From Oceanospirillales bacterium (GTDB lineage Bacteria; Pseudomonadota; Gammaproteobacteria; Pseudomonadales; Balneatricaceae): a DNA stretch of 64,000 nt. Both the position numbers and the translations under genes were made by a program. The stretch is from positions 172,508 through 236,507 of the forward strand of contig JAAEYW010000004.1 of the NCBI GenBank assembly GCA_018223185.1. Reading direction: 5' to 3'. The notes under the pieces are model-generated. The model made no database searches, was not told the origin of the DNA, and worked only from the letters and a program-made list of their open reading frames with translations. Numbering within the stretch: position 1 is the stretch's first letter; the number at the start of each line of letters is the position of its first letter. This document shows positions 25,725 to 35,824 of this stretch, piece by piece.

Positions 25725-27641
25725 ATGCCTGTAGTTACCCTTCCTGATGGCAGTAAACGCGAGTTTGCCAATGCCGTTACCGTATTTGATGTTGCCGCTG
25801 ATATTGGCGCGGGTCTGGCTAAAGTAGCCCTGGCCGGCAGAGTTAATGGTGAGCTGGTGGATACATCCCACACCATTACTGATGACGCTGAGCTGGCCAT
25901 TATCACCCCCCGTGATGAGGACGGTCTGGAGGTGATTCGTCACTCCTGTGCTCACCTGATGGCGATGGCTGTACAGCAACTGTTTCCAACGGCTCAGGTG
26001 ACTATCGGTCCGGTTATCGAAGACGGTTTCTACTACGACTTCGCTTATGAGCGTCCGTTTACGCCAGATGATTTGCTGAAGATCGAAGCGAAGATGAAGG
26101 AACTGGTAAAAGCTAACTACCCGGTTTCCCGTTCGCTGATGAACCGCGATGAAGCGGTTAAGCTGTTTGAAGAGAAGGGTGAAAAATACAAGGTTGAATT
26201 GCTGGAAGCGATTCCAAGTGAACAGGACTTGTCGTTTTACTCCCAGGGCGACTTCATCGATCTGTGTCGTGGTCCTCATGTGCCGTCTACCGGCCATATT
26301 AAAGTGTTTAAACTGATGAAGCTGGCCGGTGCTTACTGGCGTGGCGATTCAAATAATGAGATGTTGCAGCGAATCTACGGCACAGCCTGGGGCGATAAGA
26401 AAGATCTTAAAGACTATCTGCACCGTCTGGAAGAAGCTGAAAAGCGCGATCACCGTAAACTGGGTAAGCAGCTGAACCTGTTCCACCTCCAGGAAGAAGC
26501 TCCGGGTATGGTGTTCTGGCATCCTGATGGCTGGAAACTGTATCAAACCATTGAGCAGTACATGCGCGCTAAGCAGCGTAAGCATGACTATGATGAGATT
26601 AAAACGCCACAGGTGGTTGAACGTACCCTGTGGGAGAAATCCGGACACTGGGATAAGTTCTCCGAAGAGATGTTTACCACTCATTCAGAGAGCCGTGATT
26701 TCGCGATTAAGCCAATGAACTGCCCATGTCACGTTCAGGTGTTCAATCAGGGACTGCGTTCATACCGTGATTTGCCCCTGCGTCTTGCAGAGTTTGGTTG
26801 TTGTCACCGGAATGAACCCTCAGGTGCACTGCATGGTATTATGCGTGTACGTGGTTTTGTTCAGGATGACGCACATATCTTCTGTGCTGAAGATGATATT
26901 CAGAATGAAGTGGCTCGCTTTATCGACTTCCTGCACGAAGTTTATGCTGACTTTGGTTTCAGTGAGGTTATTTATAAACTATCAACCCGCCCTGAAAAAC
27001 GAGTCGGTTCTGATGAGGTTTGGGATAAAGCTGAGAAAGCGCTGGGTGATGCTCTGGATGCTGCGGGCCTTGACTGGGCTGAACTGCCTGGGGAAGGTGC
27101 TTTCTACGGGCCTAAAGTAGAGTTCTCGCTGAAAGATTGTCTCGGCCGGATCTGGCAGTGTGGTACAATTCAGGTAGATTTCTCAATGCCGGGACGACTG
27201 GGAGCCCAGTTTGTGAACGAATCCGGTGATCGTGAAACACCGGTAATGCTGCATCGTGCTATTCTGGGTTCATTTGAGCGTTTTATCGGTATTCTGATTG
27301 AGAACTTTGCCGGTGCTTTGCCAACCTGGCTGGCGCCTAAGCAGGTGGCAATTCTGAATATTACCGATAAACAGGCGGAATATTGTCGCGAACTTGAAGA
27401 AAAACTCACAGATCTTGGATTCTTTGCATCTGCGGACTTGAGAAATGAGAAGATCGGCTTTAAAATCCGCGAGCACACAATTCATAAAGTTCCTTATCTG
27501 CTGGTAGTCGGCGATAAGGAAGTAGAAACCGGTACTGTGGCAGTACGTACCCGTACCGGTGAAGATCTCGGCACATTGTCGATAGAAGAGTTTTGCGAGC
27601 ATCTGAAGCAGGATGTTGCTCAGAAAGGCCGCAAAGAATAA
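25725..27641 (+). CDS. thrS: Threonine-tRNA ligase
   Basis: A 638-residue class II aminoacyl-tRNA synthetase that charges tRNA-Thr. In order it has the TGS domain (residues 1-60, [14 protein letters not shown]), the editing domain with [10 protein letters not shown] (near 73) and [10 protein letters not shown], the catalytic core with [10 protein letters not shown] (Cys ligand of the active-site zinc) and [20 protein letters not shown], and the anticodon-binding domain ([12 protein letters not shown] onward). Length equals the E. coli enzyme within a few residues. AGGA precedes the ATG. It starts the conserved translation cluster. In E. coli thrS is controlled by binding to its own leader; a corresponding mimic was not checked here. 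Confidence 0.97.
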   Translation: MPVVTLPDGSKREFANAVTVFDVAADIGAGLAKVALAGRVNGELVDTSHTITDDAELAIITPRDEDGLEVIRHSCAHLMAMAVQQLFPTAQVTIGPVIEDGFYYDFAYERPFTPDDLLKIEAKMKELVKANYPVSRSLMNRDEAVKLFEEKGEKYKVELLEAIPSEQDLSFYSQGDFIDLCRGPHVPSTGHIKVFKLMKLAGAYWRGDSNNEMLQRIYGTAWGDKKDLKDYLHRLEEAEKRDHRKLGKQLNLFHLQEEAPGMVFWHPDGWKLYQTIEQYMRAKQRKHDYDEIKTPQVVERTLWEKSGHWDKFSEEMFTTHSESRDFAIKPMNCPCHVQVFNQGLRSYRDLPLRLAEFGCCHRNEPSGALHGIMRVRGFVQDDAHIFCAEDDIQNEVARFIDFLHEVYADFGFSEVIYKLSTRPEKRVGSDEVWDKAEKALGDALDAAGLDWAELPGEGAFYGPKVEFSLKDCLGRIWQCGTIQVDFSMPGRLGAQFVNESGDRETPVMLHRAILGSFERFIGILIENFAGALPTWLAPKQVAILNITDKQAEYCRELEEKLTDLGFFASADLRNEKIGFKIREHTIHKVPYLLVVGDKEVETGTVAVRTRTGEDLGTLSIEEFCEHLKQDVAQKGRKE

Positions 27642-27651
27642 TTAACAGATT

Positions 27652-27666
27652 GGAGATATAGCTATC
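27652..27666 (+). promoter_or_regulatory. Shine-Dalgarno and rare ATC initiation codon of infC
   Basis: GGAG at 27652-27655 is 8 bases before the ATC at 27664. No ATG, GTG or TTG occurs in this frame early enough to give the conserved IF-3 N-terminus. Bacterial infC genes characteristically use AUU or another AUU-like codon, which IF-3 itself discriminates against, providing autoregulation. Confidence 0.85.
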
Positions 27667-28206
27667 AAGCGAGATAACAGAAGAGGGCGTAATGAGCGGA
27701 ATAAGCCGCCTATAAATGAGAATATCAGCGCCCGCGAGTGTCGGTTGATTGGTCCAGATGGTACACAGATAGGCGTAGTTCCTATCAAAGACGCCCTAGA
27801 GGCGGCACAAGAAGTTGGCCTTGACCTGGTGCAGATTTCTGATTCTGATCCTATCGTCTGTAAGGTGATGGATTACGGTAAGTATCTTTACGAGAAGAAG
27901 AAAGAAGCGAATGCTGCGAAGAAGAAGCAAACGCAGATGCAGGTTAAGGAAATAAAGTTCCGTCCTAATACGGAAGATGGGGATTATCAGGTAAAACTAC
28001 GCAACCTGATACGTTTCCTGGAAGGTGGCGATAAGGCCAAGGTAACCCTGCGTTACCGCGGTCGTGAAATGGCACACCAGGAGCTAGGTATGCAGTTATT
28101 ACGTCGGGTTGAAGAAGATCTGATTGAGCTGGGTACCGTTGAGCAGCGTCCAAAAATGGAAGGCCGCCAACTGACTATGGTCATTGCTCCGAAAAAGAAA
28201 AAGTAG
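27664..28206 (+). CDS. infC: Translation initiation factor IF-3
   Basis: IF-3 binds the 30S subunit, keeps it free of 50S and checks the start codon. The protein is 180 residues when started at ATC 27664, beginning I-K-R-D-N-R-R and continuing [19 protein letters not shown], which matches the N-terminal domain of Pseudomonas IF-3. The linker is [20 protein letters not shown], and the C-terminal domain has [18 protein letters not shown] and [19 protein letters not shown] start at TTG 27745 would remove 27 conserved residues. A terminator-like hairpin separates it from rpmI. Confidence 0.96.
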   Translation: MKRDNRRGRNERNKPPINENISARECRLIGPDGTQIGVVPIKDALEAAQEVGLDLVQISDSDPIVCKVMDYGKYLYEKKKEANAAKKKQTQMQVKEIKFRPNTEDGDYQVKLRNLIRFLEGGDKAKVTLRYRGREMAHQELGMQLLRRVEEDLIELGTVEQRPKMEGRQLTMVIAPKKKK

Positions 28207-28220
28207 TCTGACATAAGCGT

Positions 28221-28262
28221 AAAAACCCGCGCTGACTCAGTTTGAGCCAAGTGCGGGTTTTG
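28221..28262 (+). terminator. Terminator or attenuator between infC and rpmI
   Basis: AAAACCCGC pairs with GCGGGTTTT, and the inner part TGACTCA/TGAGCCA adds a second stem. As rpmI and rplT lie just downstream without an evident promoter, partial termination is likely. Confidence 0.7.
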
Positions 28263-28310
28263 TTGTTTATCAGGATGAAAGATAATTAACGAATGCGTGG
28301 GGATTTAGTA

Positions 28311-28505
28311 ATGCCTAAAATGAAATCTTGCAGCGGTGCTGCGAAACGTTTTAAAAAGACTGCTAATGGCTTTAAGCACAAACAGTCTTACACAAGCCAC
28401 ATCCTGACTAAGAAAACGACTAAGCGTAAGCGTCAGTTGCGTCCAATGCTGCAAGTTGCAGCTGCAGATCAGAAACTGATCCGCCGTATGCTGCCTTACA
28501 TCTAA
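28311..28505 (+). CDS. rpmI: 50S ribosomal protein L35
   Basis: A 64-residue basic protein of the large ribosomal subunit, with [20 protein letters not shown] at the N-terminus and [16 protein letters not shown] in the middle, as in other gammaproteobacteria. The frame is open to 28293, but the conserved MPKMK start is at 28311. rplT follows after 40 bp. In E. coli, L20 represses this operon by binding the rpmI leader. Confidence 0.96.
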   Translation: MPKMKSCSGAAKRFKKTANGFKHKQSYTSHILTKKTTKRKRQLRPMLQVAAADQKLIRRMLPYI

Positions 28506-28545
28506 GTCGTAGTAACCACAAATTCTAAGTTAGGAAGAAAGAAAT

Positions 28546-28899
28546 ATGGCACGTGTAAAACGTGGTGTTATCGCACACCGTCGTCACAAGAAGATCCTGA
28601 AAAAAGCTAAAGGTTACTACGGCGCTCGCAGCCGTGTATTCCGTGTAGCTAAACAGGCTGTAATTAAAGCTGGTCAGTATGCATACCGCGACCGTCGTCA
28701 GCGTAAGCGTCAGTTCCGCGCGCTGTGGATTGCTCGTATCAACGCTGCTGCCCGCATCAATGGTCTGTCCTACAGCCGCTTTATTGCTGGCCTGAAGAAA
28801 GCATCTATCGAGATTGATCGTAAGGTGCTGGCTGATCTGGCTGTTCACGAAGCAAATGTATTTGCTGCTATCGTTGAAAAAGCTAAAGCTGCACTGTAA
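28546..28899 (+). CDS. rplT: 50S ribosomal protein L20
   Basis: A 117-residue protein, one residue shorter than most homologues. [37 protein letters not shown] and [18 protein letters not shown] are diagnostic. L20 binds 23S rRNA early in assembly and usually represses its own operon. AGGAAG precedes the ATG. A strong terminator follows the gene. Confidence 0.97.
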   Translation: MARVKRGVIAHRRHKKILKKAKGYYGARSRVFRVAKQAVIKAGQYAYRDRRQRKRQFRALWIARINAAARINGLSYSRFIAGLKKASIEIDRKVLADLAVHEANVFAAIVEKAKAAL

Positions 28900-28937
28900 G
28901 ACACCTTTACCTATAACAGGGTAATAACTGATCGTTT

Positions 28938-28972
28938 AATAGGGGAAGGGTGCAAACTCTTCCCCTATTTTT
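28938..28972 (+). terminator. Terminator/attenuator between rplT and pheS
   Basis: AATAGGGGAAG pairs with CTTCCCCTATT and runs into a T-run. It lies 15 bp before pheS, so it can act both as the end of the ribosomal-protein unit and as an attenuator for pheST. No phenylalanine-rich leader peptide was found upstream. Confidence 0.85.
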
Positions 28973-28986
28973 ATCTGGAGCGGTAA

Positions 28987-29970
<984 letters not shown>

Positions 29971-30042
29971 TCAGCCAGTATAACTGATCAGAAACGGACA
30001 AAGTCGTTTAAAAGTTGTTAAGAATTTTCGGAAAACAGAATT

Positions 30043-32433
30043 ATGAAATTCAGTGAAAAGTGGTTACGTGAACTGGTAGACCCTGCCACAGATACTCAGG
30101 GCATTGCGGATCAGATCACGATGGCCGGTCTTGAGGTCGATGAGATTGCTCCGGTTGCAGGCCAGTTCAGCGGTGTGGTTGTGGGTGAAATTCTCTCTGC
30201 TGAGCCTCATCCTAATGCAGACAAGCTGCAGGTATGCCAGGTCACCGATGGCAGCGAAACCTTTCAGGTAGTCTGTGGTGCGCCGAATGCCCGGGGTGGT
30301 CTGAAGACCGCCTTTGCTAAAGTGGGTGCGGTGCTGAGTGCGCCGGATGGCAGCGATTTTAAAATCAAAAAAGCGAAACTGCGTCAGGTTGAATCTCACG
30401 GTATGCTCTGTGCTGATGACGAGCTGGGCATCTCTGATGATCATGCCGGTATTATGGAGCTGGCTGCTGATGCGCCAGTGGGTACTGATCTGCGTGAATA
30501 TCTGAATCTCAATGATGCGGTCATTGATGTAGACCTGACCCCTAACCGCGGTGATTGTTTGTCGATTATCGGCCTGGCCCGCGAAGTTGGCGTGCTCAAT
30601 AAAGCGCCGGTTAGTTTTGTTGAGGCTGATGCTGTCGTTCCGACTATCGACGATACCTTCCCGATTACGCTGGAAGACCCAGAAGGGTGTCCCCGCTATC
30701 AGGGACGGGTGATCCGTAATGTGGATATGTCTGCAGAGACGCCGCTGTGGATGGTTGAGAAGCTACGTCGTTGTGGAATACGTTCGATTGATCCGGTAGT
30801 TGATGTAACAAACTACGTACTGCTGGAGCTGGGTCAGCCGATGCATGCTTTTGATCTGAGTAAACTCAGTGGCGGCATCGTGGTTCGTAAGGCTACCCCG
30901 GGTGAGAAGCTGACGTTGCTGGATGGCAGCGAGACACAACTGAACGACAATACTCTGGTGATTGCGGATAACGAAAAAGCCGTAGCGATGGCGGGGATCT
31001 TCGGTGGTGAAGAGACCGGTGTCACCGCTGACTCCAGGGATATCTTCCTGGAATGTGCTTACTTTAATCCAATCAGCATTGCCGGCCGTGCTCGTTCATA
31101 TGGTCTGCATACTGATGCATCTCACCGCTATGAGCGCGGGGTAGACTGGCAGTTGCAGCGCAAAGCGACTGAGCGGGCGACCCGTTTGTTGCTGGATATC
31201 GTTGGTGGTGACGCCGGGCCTGTTATCGAAGCGGTGTCTGAAGAATATCTGCCGACAGCTGCGACTGTGACGCTGCGTCAGAGTAAAGTGAATCAGGTGC
31301 TGGCATTTGAGATGCCGGCACAGGAGATCGAAGAGATTCTTACCCGTCTGGGCATGACGGTAGAGCGCAGCGGTGAAGCTGAGTGGTCAGTGGCTATTCC
31401 CTCTTATCGGTTTGATATCAGTATCGAAATCGATCTGATCGAAGAGCTGGCGCGGGTGTACGGTTACAATAACCTGCCGGTTAAAGTGCCTACTGCTGAA
31501 CTGAATATGATCGCTAACGATGAGTCTGAAGTGACGCTTAAGAGTCTGCGGGCTCAGTTAGTGGGTCGCGGTTATCAGGAAGCTGTTACTTACAGCTTTA
31601 TTGAGAAAGGACTGGCGGCGCAGTTTGATGACAAGCATGAAGCGAAGGCGCTGGCGAACCCTATCTCTGCCGAAATGGCGGTGATGCGCACTACTATCTG
31701 GCCTGGGTTGGTTAAAGCGCTGCAGTATAACCAGAACCGTCAGCAATCCCGTATCCGTCTGTTTGAAACTGGTCAGCGTTTTCTGCCAGAAGATGAAGGG
31801 CTGATTCAGGAGAACGTGGTGGCCGGTCTTATCTGCGGTCCGCGTCAGTCTGAAGGCTGGAGTGCTGACTCTGCTTCTGTTGATTTTTATGACCTTAAGG
31901 GGGATGTTGAGTCTCTGCTGGCGCTGGGTGGTTGTTCAGATCAGTTCAGTTTTGTTGCAGAGCGACATGTGGCACTCCACCCGGGTCAGTCAGCAGCAAT
32001 TAAGCGTAATGGCGAAACAGTTGGCTACATGGGCGCGCTGCATCCTGAACTGGTCAAAAGTTTAGGTCTTAGCGGTCCGGTATTCCTGTTTGAGATTGTA
32101 CAGGCGGTTCTGCTGGATGGTGGGCTGCCACGCTTCACCAGTCTGTCTAAGTTCCCTGAGAGTCGTCGCGACCTGGCACTGCTGGTGAGTGAGTCAGTGG
32201 CTTATGCCGATATTCGTGCAATTGCGCAGCAGCATGGAGGAGAATTCCTCAAGGCTGTGACCCTGTTTGATGTTTATCAGGGTAAAGGCGTTGAACCTGG
32301 TCAAAAAAGCATCGCTCTGGGCTTGACCTGGCAGCATCCTTCGCGCACTCTTAACGATGAAGAGATCAACGAAGTCATTGATTTTGTTGTGTCTGCACTA
32401 AAAAATGAGTTTGGTGCTACATTAAGAGTTTAA
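30043..32433 (+). CDS. pheT: Phenylalanine-tRNA ligase beta subunit
   Basis: A 796-residue subunit (E. coli 795). Domains in order: an N-terminal part and tRNA-binding OB fold (SGVVVGEILSAEPHPNADKL), the B3/B4 editing domain including RCGIRSIDPVVDVTNYVLLE, the B5 domain (VTLRQSKVNQVLAFEMP), the catalytic-like core (DLIEELARVYGYNN), and the C-terminal ferredoxin-fold anticodon-binding domain beginning FTSLSKFPESRRDLALLV. It edits mischarged tyrosine and supports PheS. ihfA follows directly. Confidence 0.97.
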   Translation: MKFSEKWLRELVDPATDTQGIADQITMAGLEVDEIAPVAGQFSGVVVGEILSAEPHPNADKLQVCQVTDGSETFQVVCGAPNARGGLKTAFAKVGAVLSAPDGSDFKIKKAKLRQVESHGMLCADDELGISDDHAGIMELAADAPVGTDLREYLNLNDAVIDVDLTPNRGDCLSIIGLAREVGVLNKAPVSFVEADAVVPTIDDTFPITLEDPEGCPRYQGRVIRNVDMSAETPLWMVEKLRRCGIRSIDPVVDVTNYVLLELGQPMHAFDLSKLSGGIVVRKATPGEKLTLLDGSETQLNDNTLVIADNEKAVAMAGIFGGEETGVTADSRDIFLECAYFNPISIAGRARSYGLHTDASHRYERGVDWQLQRKATERATRLLLDIVGGDAGPVIEAVSEEYLPTAATVTLRQSKVNQVLAFEMPAQEIEEILTRLGMTVERSGEAEWSVAIPSYRFDISIEIDLIEELARVYGYNNLPVKVPTAELNMIANDESEVTLKSLRAQLVGRGYQEAVTYSFIEKGLAAQFDDKHEAKALANPISAEMAVMRTTIWPGLVKALQYNQNRQQSRIRLFETGQRFLPEDEGLIQENVVAGLICGPRQSEGWSADSASVDFYDLKGDVESLLALGGCSDQFSFVAERHVALHPGQSAAIKRNGETVGYMGALHPELVKSLGLSGPVFLFEIVQAVLLDGGLPRFTSLSKFPESRRDLALLVSESVAYADIRAIAQQHGGEFLKAVTLFDVYQGKGVEPGQKSIALGLTWQHPSRTLNDEEINEVIDFVVSALKNEFGATLRV

Positions 32434-32451
32434 TCGACAGGGGTGATTCTG

Positions 32452-32748
32452 ATGGGCTCTTTGACTAAAGCGGATATGGCTGAGCGCCTGTATGAAGATC
32501 TGGGGCTTAACAAACGGGAAGCAAAAGAGATGGTGGAAGCCTTCTTTGATGAGATCCGTATGAGCCTGGCTGAAAATGAGCAGGTAAAGCTCTCAGGGTT
32601 TGGTAACTTCGACCTGCGTGATAAACGTGAGCGTCCGGGGCGCAACCCTAAAACCGGAGAAGAGGTGCCGATCTCTGCACGCAGAGTCGTTACTTTCCGT
32701 CCGGGGCAGAAACTGAAAGAACGTGTTGAGGCCTATGAAGGAGACTGA
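32452..32748 (+). CDS. ihfA: Integration host factor subunit alpha
   Basis: A 98-residue DNA-bending protein that pairs with Ihf[36 protein letters not shown], and the DNA-arm sequence [20 protein letters not shown] with [13 protein letters not shown] are nearly invariant in the family. The frame opens at 32443, but ATG 32452 gives the standard N-terminus and has a purine-rich AGGGGTG upstream. pheT-ihfA linkage is normal in gammaproteobacteria. Confidence 0.97.
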   Translation: MGSLTKADMAERLYEDLGLNKREAKEMVEAFFDEIRMSLAENEQVKLSGFGNFDLRDKRERPGRNPKTGEEVPISARRVVTFRPGQKLKERVEAYEGD

Positions 32749-33097
32749 TCTGGTCTCGGATGATCTGCCTGCTATACCGACAAAGCGCTACTTCACCATT
32801 GGTGAAGTAGCGCGTTTGTGTGACCTCAAACCTCATGTTCTGAGGTATTGGGAGCAGGAGTTTGAGCAGATCTCCCCGGTAAAGCGTAGCGGTCGCCGCT
32901 ATTATCAGCGTCAGGATGTGCTGATTATTCGTCAGATTCAGGGGCTTCTGCATGATCAGGGCTACACCATCAGTGGTGCAAGGCAGTGGCTCAATGGTGA
33001 TCAGGCGGTTGATGATACCGCCCGGTATAAGCAATTGATTCGGCAAACGATTACTGAACTTGAAGATATTCGTAAGCTGCTGAAATCAGTGAAATAA
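32735..33097 (+). CDS. MerR family transcriptional regulator (downstream of ihfA)
   Basis: A 120-residue protein with a MerR winged-helix domain: [40 protein letters not shown] and the wing/helix [20 protein letters not shown]. The C-terminal part is a short coiled coil. Cysteine metal ligands seen in metal sensors are absent. It overlaps ihfA by 14 bp (ATG 32735), an arrangement conserved in pseudomonads and relatives, where the gene's target is not defined. The GTG at 32723 is an alternative start. Confidence 0.92.
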   Translation: MKETDLVSDDLPAIPTKRYFTIGEVARLCDLKPHVLRYWEQEFEQISPVKRSGRRYYQRQDVLIIRQIQGLLHDQGYTISGARQWLNGDQAVDDTARYKQLIRQTITELEDIRKLLKSVK

Positions 33098-33187
33098 AGT
33101 TGTAAGAAACTTCATAATAGCTCTTTTCAGAAGCCAAGGGTTGGCGTAATATAGCCACCTCTTAAAGAGACTCCGGTCTCACAGTGT

Positions 33188-33264
33188 CGGGATGTAGCGC
33201 AGCCTGGTAGCGCACTTGCATGGGGTGCAAGGGGTCGTGGGTTCAAATCCCGCTATCCCGACCA
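33188..33264 (+). tRNA. tRNA-Pro (anticodon GGG)
   Basis: The 77-base gene folds fully. Its acceptor stem pairs CGGGATG with TATCCCG, and its D arm pairs GCGC with GCGC. The anticodon stem pairs CTTGC with GCAAG around loop ATGGGGT (anticodon GGG), and the T arm pairs GTGGG with CCCGC around TTCAAAT. ACCA is encoded at the end. It reads CCC and CCU codons and is followed by a terminator. Confidence 0.97.
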
Positions 33265-33294
33265 ATTATTTTTCTTTAAAATAAATGTCTTATG

Positions 33295-33320
33295 AAAAGG
33301 GCCCTCGTAGGGTCTTTTTT
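33295..33320 (+). terminator. Terminator after tRNA-Pro
   Basis: AAAAGGGCCCT pairs with AGGGTCTTTT around loop CGT, followed by T6. It ends the tRNA transcript. Confidence 0.82.
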
Positions 33321-33461
33321 CGTTTTAGGGCTGGGTACAGGGTAGGTGCAGGAAACTGGTACGGAAGGTTTGATATGGCTTTGGGCTATAACGGATTGCT
33401 GTTTCTCTCCTTCTCACTAAATCAGTTGTGTGCCAGAAGCAGGCATTGATGCTCAAGTGGC

Positions 33462-33531
33462 TAGGATAGGTATTTTGAAGGTTCGGCTCCGATCCTGTTG
33501 GTCGGCGGTTCGAATCCGCCTGGTCCTATCA
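33462..33531 (+). pseudogene. tRNA-like remnant
   Basis: The 3' half is a good tRNA: T arm GGCGG-TTCGAAT-CCGCC (33504-33520) followed by TGGTCCT-A-TCA, resembling an acceptor strand with a mutated CCA. The 5' end AGGATAG can pair with most of that strand. The D and anticodon arms do not fold and the body is several bases too short, so this is a decayed or truncated tRNA, not a working one. Amino acid identity cannot be given. tRNA 3' ends are the usual integration sites of genomic islands. Confidence 0.6.
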
Positions 33532-33679
33532 GGCATAAAGAAGCCGCCTTTTTGGCGGTTTCTTTATGTCTGTAGGCGGAGGAAAGCCGCTCGGCTTGAG
33601 CCGGGCACTGCATCGAAGCCAGCGATGATGACCCGCAGGGGGTGTGGCGTAGCCACGAATAATCCGTCTGGTCCTACCA
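33513..33679 (+). repeat. Direct repeat of a tRNA 3'-end-like sequence (possible att scar)
   Basis: AATCCGCCTGGTCCTATCA (33513-33531) recurs as AATCCGTCTGGTCCTACCA (33661-33679), 17 of 19 identical, 148 bp apart. The second copy keeps CCA. Repeats of a tRNA 3' end are what integrase-mediated insertion and partial excision leave behind. It could also be a relic of a tandem tRNA array. Confidence 0.6.
33534..33568. terminator. Long hairpin, terminator-like
   Basis: CATAAAGAAGCCGCC pairs along 15 bp with GGCGGTTTCTTTATG around loop TTTTT. It directly follows the tRNA-like remnant and would be its terminator if that were transcribed. Confidence 0.75.
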
Positions 33680-33815
33680 CTTCCTTTAAGCTATTGCTTC
33701 TTCAGAGTTTCTCCTGATTTAAGATATTTGCAGCATCCAGCGAAATTTCAATTGATACAGGACACTGGCACAGGCCAGGTTCAAATCAGTTCTTCACGAC
33801 TATTGTGGAGTTTGG

Positions 33816-33973
33816 AAAAGGGATGTACGGCATCTCCTTGGAAACATCCTGACAGCGGCATCTGGCATCACCGAGTCGGTGTGCCTGAAGGTATACGTGA
33901 TCAGATCGGAAAGTCCATTACTAAATACTCGCTCAATATTCGAGACTTCATCGAGCCAGGCGTCTCTAAGTAA
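33816..33973 (+). pseudogene. N-terminal remnant of a tyrosine recombinase/phage integrase
   Basis: The frame reads ASPWKHPDSGIWHHRVGVPE followed by G-I-R-D-Q-I-G-K, then ITKYSLNIRDF, closely following the N-terminus of tRNA-associated phage and island integrases (pattern PWKHPxTGxYxFRRxVPxDLR...GKxExxxSLxTRD). No start codon lies at the usual place and the frame stops about 50 residues in; the catalytic core is absent from the window. It is therefore a truncated relic. It lies about 550 bp downstream of tRNA-Pro and upstream of the giant-adhesin cluster. The match is from memory of the family, not a search. Confidence 0.68.
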
Positions 33974-34276
33974 CGGGAAGTACGTAGGTTGTTGCTTGGG
34001 TTTCGCGGGAGGCTTCGGCTTGCCTCAATGTTGCTAACTCAGCTTCGGTGGTAGCAGGGTCGCCATTTATTAAGTATCACAAAAGTCACAAGAGTCAATA
34101 TTATCTCATATTGGGTACTTAGTCACAGGATTCCTCAATACTGTGGGGCGAACATGTGCTAATTTTTATTGATACGGGGCTGAGGGGCCGAAAAGCAGGC
34201 TCCCGCTATCATACTCTGAAGTAAATGGTGGCACGCTAGCCAACTAATTATTGAAAATAAAAACTATGGCGTTTCT
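33974..34276. other. Non-coding leader upstream of the adhesin export genes
   Basis: About 300 bases with no gene. GGAGGC and GCCTC around TTCGGCTT (near 34008-34026) form a small hairpin. The right part is AT-rich and probably carries the promoter of the TolC-like gene, but no clean -35/-10 pair was identified. Confidence 0.5.
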
Positions 34277-35824
34277 ATGATATTGATTATTCAACCTAAC
34301 AGAGCTGCGTTCATCCCGTTACTAATGCTTACTCTAACGGCTTGTAGTGTGACACCGGAGAGGCTCTCGATCGAGACTGTGGTTCAGTCTGCTGTAAAAA
34401 ATTTAGATATCATAAAGGAAAATAGCGACAGGACGCTGCCTCCCGTAGACTTGTCATACGCAATCGCCAGATCATTGAGCTTTAATTATGAACGCAAGTT
34501 AAAAACGCTGGAGTCGGTTCTTGAAAAGAATCAGCTTGAGATGAGCGTTTATGAGCAGTTGCCGGATATGACTGCGGCTGCTGGCTATACGGTGCGTGAC
34601 AACTATGCAGCATCTGCAAGTACGACTTTTGATGATGGTGTGCCAGCACCCCTGCCATCTGCTCCTACCTATTCCATATCGCAAGATAAACAGAGTTTGA
34701 CGAGTAATATTGCGTTTAGCTGGAATATCTTAGACTTCGGCCTGTCCTATGTGAGAGCGAAACAACAGGCCGACAAGTACCTGATAACAAAAGAGCGCGA
34801 ACGTAAGGTTATACATAATATCAGCAAAGAGGTGCGCTCCGCCTATTATCGTGCTGTTTCGGCTCAGAAACTATTGAGTCGAGTTCAGCCGCTAATGGCG
34901 CGAGCCAGTGATGCGCTGCGTGCTTCTCGTCAGATTGAAGAGCTCAGGGCTGAATCACCACTGGAAGCACTTTCTTACCAACGTAACCTGCTAGAGATCG
35001 TACGTACCCTTCAAGCGTTGCGCCAGGAACTTTCAACGGCAAAAAATGAACTGGCTAGATTGATGGGCTTGATGCCGGATGAGCGTTTTGTGCTGGTCGA
35101 ACCTGACGAGGCAGACTATGTTGACCAAGATGTCGCACTCGACTTGCAGTGTATGGAAAAGATGGCGCTACTCTATCGTCCTGAGTTGATGGAAACTCGC
35201 TACCGGGAACGTATTTCGGTTGCGGATGCGAAAGCTGCACTGCTGAAGTTGCTTCCAGGTATTTCGTTTAACGCCGGCTATCACTATGACGGTAGTGACT
35301 ACCTTCTCAATAACGAATGGGCTAGTTATGGTGCACGGGTGAGTTGGAATCTGCTCAACGTGTTCAGTCTGCCGGCGCAGAAGAATATGTCTGAACTGAG
35401 ACAAAAGCTGGCGAAGGAGCGGACACTGGCCACGTCGATGGCGGTGCTGTCACAGGTTCATATGGCAAACATTAACTTCGCTGAATCACGTGCCAACTAC
35501 AAAATTGCTGAACAGTACCTTCAGGTGTCAGCGCGCATCGCTGAGCAAACCGATAACGCCAGCAAGCTTCAGAACATTGGTGAACTAAAGCTTATTCGTG
35601 AACATTTGAATCAGATACTGGCTGAACTGCGCCGTGATGTGGCCTACGCCACTATGCAGAACTACTACGGTGAGATTTTTACCTCCGTTGGCCTGGAAGT
35701 CGTTGGCGAGGAGTACAAAGCGCTGGATGTGAATGAGTTACAGCATAGGGTCTCAACACAGCTTGCGAACTGGAAGTCGAACAACTTTAACGAGGTTCAG
35801 TCATGCGATGCCGTACAGCTGTAA
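34277..35824 (+). CDS. TolC/OEP-family outer-membrane lipoprotein
   Basis: A 515-residue outer-membrane efflux-type protein. The N-terminus has a lipoprotein signal with lipobox LTAC (Cys near residue 23). The rest shows the TolC pattern of long heptad-rich helices and beta strands in duplicate: LSYQRNLLEIVRTLQALRQE with LARLMGLMPDE, and RERISVADAKAALLKLLPGI with YGARVSWNLLNVFSLPAQKN. Such proteins form the outer-membrane tunnel of type I secretion or tripartite efflux. It overlaps the next gene by 22 bp and precedes the giant adhesin, so it is likely its exit channel. The inner-membrane transporter is not in the window. The start ATG 34277 has only a weak ribosome site. Confidence 0.87.
   Translation: MILIIQPNRAAFIPLLMLTLTACSVTPERLSIETVVQSAVKNLDIIKENSDRTLPPVDLSYAIARSLSFNYERKLKTLESVLEKNQLEMSVYEQLPDMTAAAGYTVRDNYAASASTTFDDGVPAPLPSAPTYSISQDKQSLTSNIAFSWNILDFGLSYVRAKQQADKYLITKERERKVIHNISKEVRSAYYRAVSAQKLLSRVQPLMARASDALRASRQIEELRAESPLEALSYQRNLLEIVRTLQALRQELSTAKNELARLMGLMPDERFVLVEPDEADYVDQDVALDLQCMEKMALLYRPELMETRYRERISVADAKAALLKLLPGISFNAGYHYDGSDYLLNNEWASYGARVSWNLLNVFSLPAQKNMSELRQKLAKERTLATSMAVLSQVHMANINFAESRANYKIAEQYLQVSARIAEQTDNASKLQNIGELKLIREHLNQILAELRRDVAYATMQNYYGEIFTSVGLEVVGEEYKALDVNELQHRVSTQLANWKSNNFNEVQSCDAVQL

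Noticed and set aside
28900..28986. Phenylalanine-rich leader peptide for pheST attenuation
   Set aside because: No short frame with clustered Phe codons was found; only the hairpin is supported.
33430..33717. Plus-strand frame of 95 residues over the tRNA-like remnant
   Set aside because: It spans the tRNA remnant and a terminator hairpin and has no recognisable protein features.
34499..35404. Minus-strand frames opposite the TolC-like gene
   Set aside because: Antisense shadows of a well-supported outer-membrane protein gene.
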